This document shows, piece after piece, positions 1 to 4,532 of a stretch of DNA of 5,394 nucleotides; positions within the stretch are counted from its first letter, which is position 1; every line of letters begins with the position of its first letter. This stretch comes from Deltaproteobacteria bacterium. GTDB taxonomy: Bacteria > Desulfobacterota > G020345765. Under the pieces are notes generated by a model. It made no database searches, was not told the origin of the DNA, and was given only the letters and a program-made list of their open reading frames with translations. The stretch spans positions 1-5,394 of the forward strand of contig JAUWWP010000213.1 in the NCBI GenBank assembly GCA_030616835.1, in the 5' to 3' direction. The position numbers and the translations under genes were made by a program.

Positions 1-2
1 AA

Positions 3-19
3 TGGTTGCTCCGCAACCA
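3..19. repeat. Perfect 7-bp hairpin at left edge
   Basis: TGGTTGC and GCAACCA pair perfectly around a TCC loop. It resembles the short hairpins that fill the right end of the window, which would fit the two ends being joined in a circle, but one hairpin is weak support. Confidence 0.5.
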
Positions 20-204
20 CTTGGGAATAGTTGCGGCACATCCTGCGGGGTCTGCAACTTATTGCTTATTCTGGACTTACGCCAAGATGACAGTGCAAAA
101 GATTACCTGCTCATTTGGGGCGGTCGATTTTAGCCCGACGCCGCATCAGGCGATTACTGATGCCTGCCAGATATCTGATTGCTGGCGATTTGAAGGGGGG
201 TGAT

Positions 205-218
205 CCACTGATCAGTGG
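205..218. repeat. 14-bp palindrome CCACTGATCAGTGG
   Basis: This is a perfect 14-bp palindrome in non-coding DNA. Its size and symmetry fit a dimeric protein-binding site. No -10/-35 pair stands out beside it, and it has no T tract, so a terminator is unlikely. Its role is unknown. Confidence 0.5.
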
Positions 219-385
219 CTGGGTAGGGTGATTGGGTGGGTTGGCCGAAATTTTCACCACTGAGACTGAGACTCAATCTCAATTGGCGTTTGTGGTGGCA
301 GTAGCCCTTTGAGGCCATGCGAATTTAGAAAGTGGTGTCGATTGTCGATTGTGGTCGTGAGCTGGTCGGGTTTGATTTACGGGTG

Positions 386-401
386 TTTTAGGATCCTAAA
401 A
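386..401. repeat. 16-bp palindrome TTTTAGGATCCTAAAA
   Basis: This perfect 16-bp palindrome is flanked by direct copies of GGGTGT at 381-386 and 405-410. It lies about 120 bp beyond the last leftward gene. A terminator is possible, but the stem is A+T-rich with no spare loop, and on the minus strand it is followed by CACCCG rather than a T run. An operator-like site is equally likely. Confidence 0.45.
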
Positions 402-519
402 AAAGGGTGTAAAGTTGAATTACGTTTTGCTGGGTAAGTCGATTTTTGGCCGGTCCGGGATTCGCCGGCGATCGCTGGTCAGAGGGTTGGTCGGGTTGGT
501 TTGACTTTTCCCGGCAGAT

Positions 520-930
520 TCATATAAGGATGTAGGGGATCTCCACCAGGGCGAAGATCTCGTGCATGTCCGGGGTGATGTTTTCGGCGACGATGAGGAT
601 ATCGGGGAGCTCTCTGCGCTTGGCGGTTTTGGCGAACATGATTGGATAGGCGATCGCTTGACCCAGGGTGGTAAAGCCGATGATTTTCTTGACCTCGATG
701 ATGGTGGGCTTGCCGAGCTTCCAGCCGATAGCGTCGATGCGTTTGAGGGATAAGGTCTGGGCATCGCCTTTGATATTAGCAGGGACCTCCGGAGGGACGA
801 TAACGGGGGTTCCTACCCGGACATCGTATGTAAAAGTGTTATAATCGGATCCGTGCTTAAGCAGGAATCTTTCCCAGATCGGGATCTCTTCGGGCATCAT
901 ATGAGGGTAAAGTCGGTTTTTAAGGGCCAT
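520..930 (-). CDS. PD-(D/E)XK-fold nuclease, last gene of the capsid operon
   Basis: This 136-aa protein carries the signature of the PD-(D/E)XK nuclease superfamily. It has an acidic residue in RID (D66), then E79-x-K81 in IIEVKK on the next strand, then Q91-x3-Y95 in LGQAIAY on the following helix. E19 or E20 could be the upstream helical acid. In this superfamily, D, E and K form the metal-dependent phosphodiester cleavage site, and the Q-x3-Y motif is typical of the RecB/Cas4/lambda-exonuclease-like branch. At this length it is essentially the bare catalytic core with no added domain. The ATG overlaps the stop of the upstream gene by one base (TAATG). GAGG lies 9 nt upstream, supporting this start. 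Genome processing, recombination or attack on host or competitor DNA are all possible, and the substrate cannot be read from sequence. I am confident of the fold and unsure of the role. Confidence 0.85.
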   Translation of the reverse strand: MALKNRLYPHMMPEEIPIWERFLLKHGSDYNTFTYDVRVGTPVIVPPEVPANIKGDAQTLSLKRIDAIGWKLGKPTIIEVKKIIGFTTLGQAIAYPIMFAKTAKRRELPDILIVAENITPDMHEIFALVEIPYILI

Positions 931-1238
931 TACTCGAGGCCTCTTTGTTTTGGACGCGGTAGAGGCTTTCTAAGCGACGATCGGTGGCTGGTGTTGAAGT
1001 TGGGACGTGGTATATCCCAGGGTACATAGGGGAAAATATCTATATCGAGGAGATCTCCCTTCTTTAATTTAATGCCTGTTTTATTACTCCACTCGAACAT
1101 GTATTTTTTGTAAACCCAATAGGGTATGGAAAGATGATATAGGTAGATGGATATTTTTTCGGGGGTGTCGGTTTGAAAATATTCGTCAGGTATGTCTGGG
1201 TCGTAATCAGGCATTGGTGTCAGTTTTGCGGAGGTCAT
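930..1238 (-). CDS. Hypothetical protein, 102 aa, coupled to the nuclease
   Basis: I do not recognise this protein. It starts with an acidic, proline-rich segment (PDYDPDIPDEYF, residues 10-21). An aromatic-rich central part follows (residues 31-51, many Y and W), then K-KKGDLLDID around residues 58-67, and a basic, proline-rich tail. It has no signal peptide or clear membrane span. Its stop overlaps the nuclease start (TAATG), so the two proteins are probably made together and may act together. The chosen ATG at 1238 has only a weak purine run (GGAAAA) upstream. An internal ATG at 1214 (residue 9, MPDYD) lacks a ribosome site but would reduce overlap with the preceding small gene. Function unknown. 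Confidence 0.78.
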   Translation of the reverse strand: MTSAKLTPMPDYDPDIPDEYFQTDTPEKISIYLYHLSIPYWVYKKYMFEWSNKTGIKLKKGDLLDIDIFPYVPWDIPRPNFNTSHRSSLRKPLPRPKQRGLE

Positions 1239-1359
1239 GTGCTTTTCCGCGGGGGTTATGGGTTGTGTAGCGTTTTCCTCGGCAGAAGATGTAATAGGCG
1301 AGGCTGAGAAAATAGCAGGCGATTTTACGCCAGGGGATTATAGTTGATAGCCAGGTCAT
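1207..1359 (-). CDS. Putative 50-aa single-span membrane protein
   Basis: This short frame runs in the operon direction between the 141-aa and 102-aa genes. Its ATG overlaps the stop of the upstream gene as ATGA, the usual layout for coupled translation, and there is no separate ribosome site. The N-terminal half is hydrophobic and aromatic, with WLSTIIPW at 3-10 and IACYFLSLAYYIF at 13-25, interrupted by R11-K12. The C-terminal half is strongly basic and polar (RGKR at 27-30, then R37, K39, R44 and K45). This fits a small membrane-anchored protein with a cationic tail. It overlaps the 102-aa gene by 32 nt if that gene starts at 1238. It fills what would otherwise be a 117-nt hole in a tightly packed operon, which is the main reason to believe it. 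It could be a virion membrane protein or a lysis factor, but nothing in the sequence proves either. Confidence 0.5.
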   Translation of the reverse strand: MTWLSTIIPWRKIACYFLSLAYYIFCRGKRYTTHNPRGKAHDLRKTDTNA

Positions 1360-1781
1360 GAGACGTATCGCCGGGTTAAAATGCGGATGCCGGAAAGCTG
1401 GTCGCCGGCCTGCTTATCAAATACACTAGAGTTGATACGCCAGGTTGGTTGGAGGAGAAGGCCAATGGGAAGGGCGGCGGTGGAGCGGGTGATTGGGGAA
1501 GCGGCGATTGTTGTTAGGCCGGCGCCGAATATTGCAAATTGGGAGGCGCTGGCGACAACTTTTTGTAGTTGGACAGATTCATGGAATTGGACACCTCCGT
1601 CATCAAAGGTTACCATAAGATAGCGATTGCCGGCGTTGGCGTCGCAGGTTATTGAGAAATAGATGGAAATAATCTCGAGGGAAGTATTGGCTGGGACGAT
1701 GTATTGCCAGTTAGCGCCGGCAACGGGATTTGGAATGGTGATGAGGTTGCTGGATGCTGGCCCGGCGGGTGCGATTCCCAT
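1356..1781 (-). CDS. Small beta-rich structural protein, 141 aa
   Basis: This is probably a minor virion protein. Strand-forming segments alternate with turns throughout: W25QYIVPAN near the start, then SLEIISIYFSI (34-44), NRYLMVTFDDGG (52-63), a hydrophobic middle, LPIGLLL (104-110), TWRINSSV (113-120), AGDQLSGIRIL (125-135). This order resembles small single-domain beta-sandwich proteins that I recall from structural clusters of uncultured phages; I cannot confirm that by search. It begins immediately after the stop of the 114-aa gene with no gap. AGGAG, inside that gene's 3' end, sits 8 nt before the ATG and fixes the start. It shares an F-x-DGG turn and overall layout with the 114-aa protein, suggesting two related subunits, perhaps spike, fibre or vertex proteins. 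No signal peptide or membrane span is evident. Confidence 0.88.
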   Translation of the reverse strand: MGIAPAGPASSNLITIPNPVAGANWQYIVPANTSLEIISIYFSITCDANAGNRYLMVTFDDGGVQFHESVQLQKVVASASQFAIFGAGLTTIAASPITRSTAALPIGLLLQPTWRINSSVFDKQAGDQLSGIRILTRRYVS

Positions 1782-2126
1782 TTAACGAGCTCCTATAATA
1801 TCGATGTTAAAAGATGTGTATAGTGTGATTGCGGCTAAGGAAGAACAGCGGGTAACAACAGATTCGTTGCCGGTTAATTGTATATGACCTGTCCAGGTTA
1901 GAGGGGTGTCGACTGTAACGTAGCCGGTGATTAAAATGGCGGAGACGCGGGTGTAATCATCTCCACCATCAGAGAGAAACACGACGACTGAGCCGTCGGT
2001 TGGGCCAGGAGAACCTTCAATAACTGCGCAGGATACTGCTCGGAGGATCCCGAGCTGGACGCTTCGGGAAAAAAATGTGGCAACTCCGCTGTTGGGAATA
2101 GCGCCTGATGAACCGCCTACGCCCAT
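1782..2126 (-). CDS. Small beta-rich structural protein, 114 aa
   Basis: This is probably a minor virion protein. A glycine- and serine-rich N-terminus (residues 1-15) precedes strand-like segments: LGILRAVSCAVI (25-36), SVVVFLSDGG (46-55), VSAILITGYVTV (61-72), LTWTGHIQL (76-84), AAITLYTSFNIDI (98-110). The VFLSDGG turn and a late W-containing strand mirror the neighbouring 141-aa protein, so the pair may have arisen by duplication. The start is the only reasonable ATG. Its upstream GAGGG is 10 nt away and lies within the 3' arm of the stem-loop at 2137-2182, so translation could be reduced by that fold. The stop is directly followed by the next start, implying coupled expression. Function within the particle is unknown. 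Confidence 0.85.
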   Translation of the reverse strand: MGVGGSSGAIPNSGVATFFSRSVQLGILRAVSCAVIEGSPGPTDGSVVVFLSDGGDDYTRVSAILITGYVTVDTPLTWTGHIQLTGNESVVTRCSSLAAITLYTSFNIDIIGAR

Positions 2127-2136
2127 GGAAGCCTAG

Positions 2137-2182
2137 CCCTCGGCCTGGTCGGCTGTCAGGAGAATTGCGACCAAGCCGAGGG
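2137..2182 (-). promoter_or_regulatory. 15-bp intercistronic stem-loop downstream of the capsid gene
   Basis: In the 70-nt gap after the capsid gene, CCCTCGGCCTGGTCG (2137-2151) faces CGACCAAGCCGAGGG (2168-2182) across a 16-nt loop. The single mismatch becomes a G-U wobble in leftward RNA, so that transcript can pair over all 15 positions. There is no U run after it, so it is not a standard intrinsic terminator. It more likely protects the 3' end of the capsid message, acts as a processing site, or masks the GAGGG in front of the 114-aa gene. Any of these would favour capsid protein over the downstream proteins. Confidence 0.7.
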
Positions 2183-2196
2183 GGATAAAATGTATT

Positions 2197-3009
2197 TTAC
2201 TCATATGCGATGAAAACGGCCATGCTGGCGCCGTTGGCTACGGCAACGCTGGAGATGCCAAAGCAGTCGATACGTGAACCGCCGGCTACAGGGATGTCGA
2301 CGGGAATGAATTGGGCTTGTGGTGCAGAAGCGGGACCGACCTCGGTTCCGTCCATAGGCTGAATAGCCTGGCAGAAGGGAAATTCGGCTGGAGCAAGGCC
2401 AACGTCATCGGAGGTTAAGCGGAAGGTTCCGATGCAGGGATCGTCCGCGGTTGAAGCTCCCGTATCGAAAATGGTTCCCATAACGCCAACAATGCGGGAT
2501 GCTTTTTCAGCGATAGTAATGGTTCCCAGGTTAGCTTCGGTGGCGCCGGTGCTATCGGCTTGAACGGCGTCGCAGAATACGAGGGGTTTGTTTTCTGGAA
2601 CTGTATCGCCGAAGATAATACCGCAGGCAACTCTGGGGGCGACAGCAAGAACGTTCCAGTTTTTGTGTTCGATAGTGAGGACGGATTTACCGGCAGCTTG
2701 CCAGTTGACTTTCCAGAGGTTTAAAGGCATGGAGCATGCTCCATAATTAGCGGAAGCAGGGCTGTTAACGCCTACGACGGGATAAATTCCCGGGGCTGGG
2801 TCGGGGGAGAGATCGCCGGATAAAGCATTAAGTCTCATAGCTCCGTCGAGGGATTCGTCTAAAACGGCGGTTGCCTGGGCGACGAGCATCCAGATAGCGA
2901 AGATGGTCCATGGTCCACCGGCTGGGAGGGTGATATTGGTTCCAACAAGGGCGAAAGTGTCGGCGGTTGTGCCGCCGGTTCCTCTAAGGACTTGTGCGTG
3001 TGTAGGCAT
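2197..3009 (-). CDS. Probable major capsid protein, two-domain beta-sandwich (double jelly-roll-like)
   Basis: This 270-aa protein is the largest in the window and is almost entirely beta strands and glycine/proline turns. It lacks a signal peptide, a membrane span or catalytic motifs. It appears to be two copies of one fold, about residues 26-136 and 164-270. Shared landmarks, in order, are ITLPAG/ITIAEK, GAMRLNALSGDLSP/GTFRLTSDDVGLAP, YPVVG/FPFCQ, VNWQAAGKSVLTI/VDIPVAGGSRIDC, and ACGIIFGD/MAVFIAYE. About seven or eight strands per half fit two jelly-rolls. Double jelly-roll capsid proteins can be this short: phage PM2 P2 is about 269 aa. A strong GGAGGAGG sits 10 nt upstream of the ATG, as expected for an abundant protein, and overlaps the 3' end of the preceding gene. 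Being second in the operon after a helical scaffold-like protein also fits. The capsid role is inferred; a large spike protein is the main alternative. Confidence 0.85.
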   Translation of the reverse strand: MPTHAQVLRGTGGTTADTFALVGTNITLPAGGPWTIFAIWMLVAQATAVLDESLDGAMRLNALSGDLSPDPAPGIYPVVGVNSPASANYGACSMPLNLWKVNWQAAGKSVLTIEHKNWNVLAVAPRVACGIIFGDTVPENKPLVFCDAVQADSTGATEANLGTITIAEKASRIVGVMGTIFDTGASTADDPCIGTFRLTSDDVGLAPAEFPFCQAIQPMDGTEVGPASAPQAQFIPVDIPVAGGSRIDCFGISSVAVANGASMAVFIAYE

Positions 3010-3012
3010 ATG

Positions 3013-3444
3013 TTATAAACCTCCTCCGGCCTTTTTTTTGTCATGGAGAGCTTTGGCTACGGCTGCAACACGGGCGATGTTTTTGGGATCGCCTTTAGGA
3101 CCGCGTTCAGGCAGAGTGAGGGCTTCGAGAACAGCTCGGTAGGGAGAAAATCCACGCTCGTAATCGTCGGCGGCGAGGGCAACACCTTGGGCCCAGCGTT
3201 CCGGACCTTTAGCGAGGGTGGCAGATTGCCAGCCGGCGGTTCCCTTTTTCTTAACGCCTTTGCCGAAAGCTCCTCGAGTGATGGCGGCCTGGACGCCGCT
3301 ATTGTATGATTTTTCGGCTTTGGCGGTTTGATCGGCCCAGTCGGCCTTTGGAGATTCGACTCCGGCTCGATATTCGGCTTGGTTGAGTTGCGTAGAATCG
3401 ACCCATTTCTTTTTGATGCGATCCATGGATTTGACTTTGGGCAT
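3013..3444 (-). CDS. Alpha-helical repeat protein, 143 aa, possible scaffold or internal capsid protein
   Basis: First gene of the leftward operon. The frame stays open up to 3615, but the ATG at 3444 (MPKVKSMDR) is chosen because GAGGT lies about 7 nt upstream and the extra upstream codons cover the promoter. The protein is basic and predicted helical. It has three copies of W-x3-T-x(6-7)-aromatic-x2-G-V, at residues 14-29, 36-51 and 72-88. Two further aromatic-x2-G-V/F motifs occur at 60-64 and 95-99. A conserved-looking tail follows: LPERGPKGDPKNIARVAAVAKAL from about residue 111, then a lysine/glycine end. I recall proteins of this type in uncultured phage structural clusters, but cannot name a family. 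Position just before the capsid gene suggests a scaffold, a decoration protein or a DNA-binding internal protein. Confidence 0.88.
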   Translation of the reverse strand: MPKVKSMDRIKKKWVDSTQLNQAEYRAGVESPKADWADQTAKAEKSYNSGVQAAITRGAFGKGVKKKGTAGWQSATLAKGPERWAQGVALAADDYERGFSPYRAVLEALTLPERGPKGDPKNIARVAAVAKALHDKKKAGGGL

Positions 3445-3488
3445 AAAATTACCTCGTTGTAATGGGCTGTTATAAAATCGGTTGAAAA

Positions 3489-3516
3489 TATATAAAGAAA
3501 AAGCTTGACCGGTCAA
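3489..3516 (-). promoter_or_regulatory. Sigma70-like promoter of the leftward capsid operon
   Basis: On the minus strand TTGACC (3516-3511) is followed after 16 bp by TATATA (3494-3489). Both are close to the sigma70 consensus. Transcription would start near 3482, giving a leader of about 40 nt before the ATG at 3444. The -35 lies inside the palindrome at 3504-3517, so a dimeric regulator bound there would block it. Confidence 0.65.
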
Positions 3517-3517
3517 G
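3504..3517. promoter_or_regulatory. Palindromic operator CTTGACCGGTCAAG with back-to-back -35 elements
   Basis: This perfect 14-bp palindrome places TTGACC on both strands. Leftward it serves the strong capsid-operon promoter. Rightward, TTGACC (3505-3510) is 17 bp from TATGCA (3528-3533), a weak -10. A bound dimer, for example the AbrB-fold protein encoded nearby, could control both directions at once. The palindrome is seen directly; the regulator is inference. Confidence 0.55.
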
Positions 3518-3553
3518 GGAAATATTGTATGCATTAGTCGCAATGAGTGCGAG

Positions 3554-3746
3554 TTATCAACATGCTTATTCCTAAAGGGATAAAATAATTTAACAGAGGT
3601 AATGATAATAAGCATGTGGAAATATGTGGATAAGTAGGTTAAAGAAGGGGGGGGTAGGCATTTAGCATGTGGAGGAAATGTGGATAAAATGTGTAAAACT
3701 ATTATCCGGTTGGTCCGGGATCAGGGTAATCAACAGCTTATCAACA
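3554..3746. other. Putative DnaA-dependent replication origin
   Basis: Two perfect DnaA boxes (TGTGGATAA, reverse of TTATCCACA) lie at 3625-3633 and 3679-3687. Close variants are TTATCAACA at 3554-3562 and 3738-3746, TGTGGAAAT at 3615-3623 and TGTGGAGGA at 3668-3676. An 11-bp inverted repeat (ACATGCTTATT at 3560-3570, AATAAGCATGT at 3607-3617) brackets a spacer that is about 75% A+T, a plausible unwinding element. The block beginning AGCATGTGGA and ending ATGTGGATAA occurs twice, at 3611-3633 and 3664-3687. Such clustering is how bacterial chromosomes and many plasmids recruit the host initiator DnaA. The origin sits between the divergent operons, so both are read away from it. No initiator gene is visible, which suggests host DnaA may be sufficient. 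The last box lies in coding sequence and may be incidental. Confidence 0.6.
3611..3687 (+). repeat. Direct repeat of a two-DnaA-box unit
   Basis: The units 3611-3633 and 3664-3687 share AGCATGTGGA at one end and ATGTGGATAA at the other, differing only by a few bases in the middle. Each carries one imperfect and one perfect DnaA box in the same orientation. The spacing between units is about 53 bp and includes a run of eight G at 3647-3654. Confidence 0.7.
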
Positions 3747-3883
3747 TTCCTGGAGATGTAGCTCGACATTTGGGATTGAAAGGAGGTGATGCGGTAGTAT
3801 TTCAGATTTTGGAAACGGGGTTTGTTGTGATGTCAAAAGTAAAGCCGGTGGATTTCGATAAAGTTATAGGAAGGAAGGTTTGA
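3680..3883 (+). CDS. SpoVT/AbrB-fold DNA-binding regulator, 67 aa
   Basis: This small protein matches the swapped-hairpin AbrB pattern: KTIIRLV strand (6-12), LINIPGDVARHLGLKGGD core (20-37), AVVFQI strand (38-43) and a short lysine-rich tail. AbrB-fold proteins are dimers that bind DNA through interlocked hairpins, and serve as transition-state regulators, antitoxins or plasmid and phage repressors. GGAGG at 3671-3675 is 4 nt before the GTG at 3680, the start given here. The ATG at 3689 (MCKTII) would give a more usual family N-terminus, but at 13 nt its spacing is long. The start codon lies inside a perfect DnaA box (3679-3687), so initiator binding and expression of this gene may interfere. 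It is the first gene of the rightward cluster and the best candidate regulator of the central hub. Its target is unknown. Confidence 0.87.
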   Translation: MDKMCKTIIRLVRDQGNQQLINIPGDVARHLGLKGGDAVVFQILETGFVVMSKVKPVDFDKVIGRKV

Positions 3884-3886
3884 GAG

Positions 3887-4096
3887 ATGGGTGATAGGGT
3901 TATATTAGAAATATTTACAGAGGATGGCATAACGAAGTTGATAATAGGTAAGGAAATTAAAGATCGGCTGGGAATAGAAAACTTTGCTGATGTTATGGTA
4001 ATGGATGGGTTGGTAACTGGGGCGCTGTATATATTTAGTGGATCGAGAATGGCGGAGGAGATTGAACGTAAGGAGCAGTTAAGGAGTAAAGAATGA
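3887..4096 (+). CDS. Divergent AbrB-like small protein, 69 aa
   Basis: The layout follows its neighbour: VILEIFTEDG strand-turn (5-14), TKLIIGKEIKDRLGI (16-30), ADVMVMDG (34-41), ALYIF (46-50), then an acidic/basic helical tail (54-69). The family's IP-x-E-I-x-x-x-LG core is only partly kept as IIGKEIKDRLGI, so membership is probable rather than certain. It begins 3 nt after the upstream stop, with AGGAAGG about 8 nt before the ATG. It could form a mixed dimer with the first AbrB-like protein or bind a different site. The stop overlaps the next start as ATGA, indicating coupled translation. Confidence 0.82.
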   Translation: MGDRVILEIFTEDGITKLIIGKEIKDRLGIENFADVMVMDGLVTGALYIFSGSRMAEEIERKEQLRSKE

Positions 4097-4296
4097 TTGA
4101 CGAGGCTGGAAAGGAGGCTATGGAAAAGAGGTTCAGGGAATTTGGTGAATTGTGGAGCGGGATTCTTTATAAGGAGAAGGTGGTTCACCCGGAGATCTTG
4201 TTGCAATGTTACTACCTTGACGTGATAGCCGGGCAGTTAATGGAACTTAACAAGCCGAAGCAGATTGTTTTGCCGCCGATGGCAGGGAGAAATTGA
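4093..4296 (+). CDS. Hypothetical helical protein, 67 aa
   Basis: I do not recognise this protein. The first half is charged and predicted helical (residues 1-20, alternating E, K and R). A hydrophobic helix-like stretch follows, HPEILLQCYYLDVIAGQLME (32-51), and the tail is KPKQIVLPPMAGRN. The middle segment is too polar for a membrane span. The start is set by the ATGA overlap with the upstream gene and AAGGAG 6 nt before the ATG. Its position next to two AbrB-like genes leaves an antitoxin-toxin arrangement possible, but no toxin motif is visible. Confidence 0.78.
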   Translation: MIDEAGKEAMEKRFREFGELWSGILYKEKVVHPEILLQCYYLDVIAGQLMELNKPKQIVLPPMAGRN

Positions 4297-4299
4297 TTT

Positions 4300-4494
4300 A
4301 TGATTAGAAACACGCAGATTAAATATACAGCGGAGGTGATAAGAAAGCATCTTGATGGGTTAATGCCAATAATAGAAAAGGTATATGAATTACACAGAGT
4401 GTCGCATGGTTGGACAATGAAAACGGCGGCCAGGGAGATCCAGAAACAGGAGCTTGTGAAGCTGGGTATCCTGGACGGGAAGCTGTGGCCGTAG
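4300..4494 (+). CDS. Hypothetical helical protein, 64 aa
   Basis: I do not recognise this protein. It appears all-helical and basic, with segments YTAEVIRKHLDGLMPIIEKVYEL (9-31), a turn at HRVSHGW (32-38), and MKTAAREIQKQELVKLGIL (40-58). Two or three short helices separated by a turn could form a small DNA-binding or protein-binding bundle, but I see no convincing helix-turn-helix. It starts 3 nt after the upstream stop, with AGGGAGA about 9 nt before the ATG. It belongs to the rightward cluster by spacing and direction. Confidence 0.75.
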   Translation: MIRNTQIKYTAEVIRKHLDGLMPIIEKVYELHRVSHGWTMKTAAREIQKQELVKLGILDGKLWP

Positions 4495-4532
4495 GCCATG
4501 AATTTTCAAGTGGTAGGAAGGAGAATAGAGAC

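Larger units (their letters stand above)
1..519. other. Left non-coding flank with small palindromes
   Basis: I see no convincing gene here. One open frame at 6-203 (plus strand, TTG start) lacks a ribosome site and has no recognisable composition. The stretch lies beyond the 3' end of the leftward operon and holds short inverted repeats: TGGTTGC/GCAACCA with a TCC loop at 3-19, GCATCAG/CTGATGC with a 7-nt loop at 143-163, the palindrome CAGATATCTG at 168-177, CCACTGATCAGTGG at 205-218, and TTTTAGGATCCTAAAA at 386-401. Degenerate hexamer repeats sit at 259-282. It could be a terminator or intergenic zone, or one half of a larger non-coding region continuous with the right end if the molecule is circular. 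That is inference. Confidence 0.6.

Noticed and set aside
6..203. 65-aa plus-strand frame at the left edge
   Set aside because: TTG start without ribosome site, no recognisable pattern, and interrupted by several palindromes at DNA level.
420..764. 114-aa minus-strand frame
   Set aside because: It overlaps most of the PD-(D/E)XK nuclease gene in another frame and gives a serine/proline-rich product; the nuclease frame has motifs and a ribosome site.
1381..1623. 80-aa plus-strand frame
   Set aside because: Antisense to the 141-aa structural gene, with no ribosome site or operon partner.
2415..3142. Frames of 77, 61 and 79 aa over the capsid and scaffold-like genes
   Set aside because: All are out-of-frame or antisense shadows of the well-supported 270-aa and 143-aa genes.
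3445..3615. 57-residue N-terminal extension of the 143-aa protein
   Set aside because: It would translate through the promoter and palindrome; the ATG at 3444 has a good ribosome site.
3802..4499. 134-aa and 95-aa minus-strand frames
   Set aside because: Antisense to four consecutive plus-strand genes that have coupled starts and ribosome sites.
4410..4532. N-terminal 41 residues of the 112-aa plus-strand frame
   Set aside because: This part lies over the 64-aa gene in another frame; the TTG at 4533 has a properly spaced AAGGAG.
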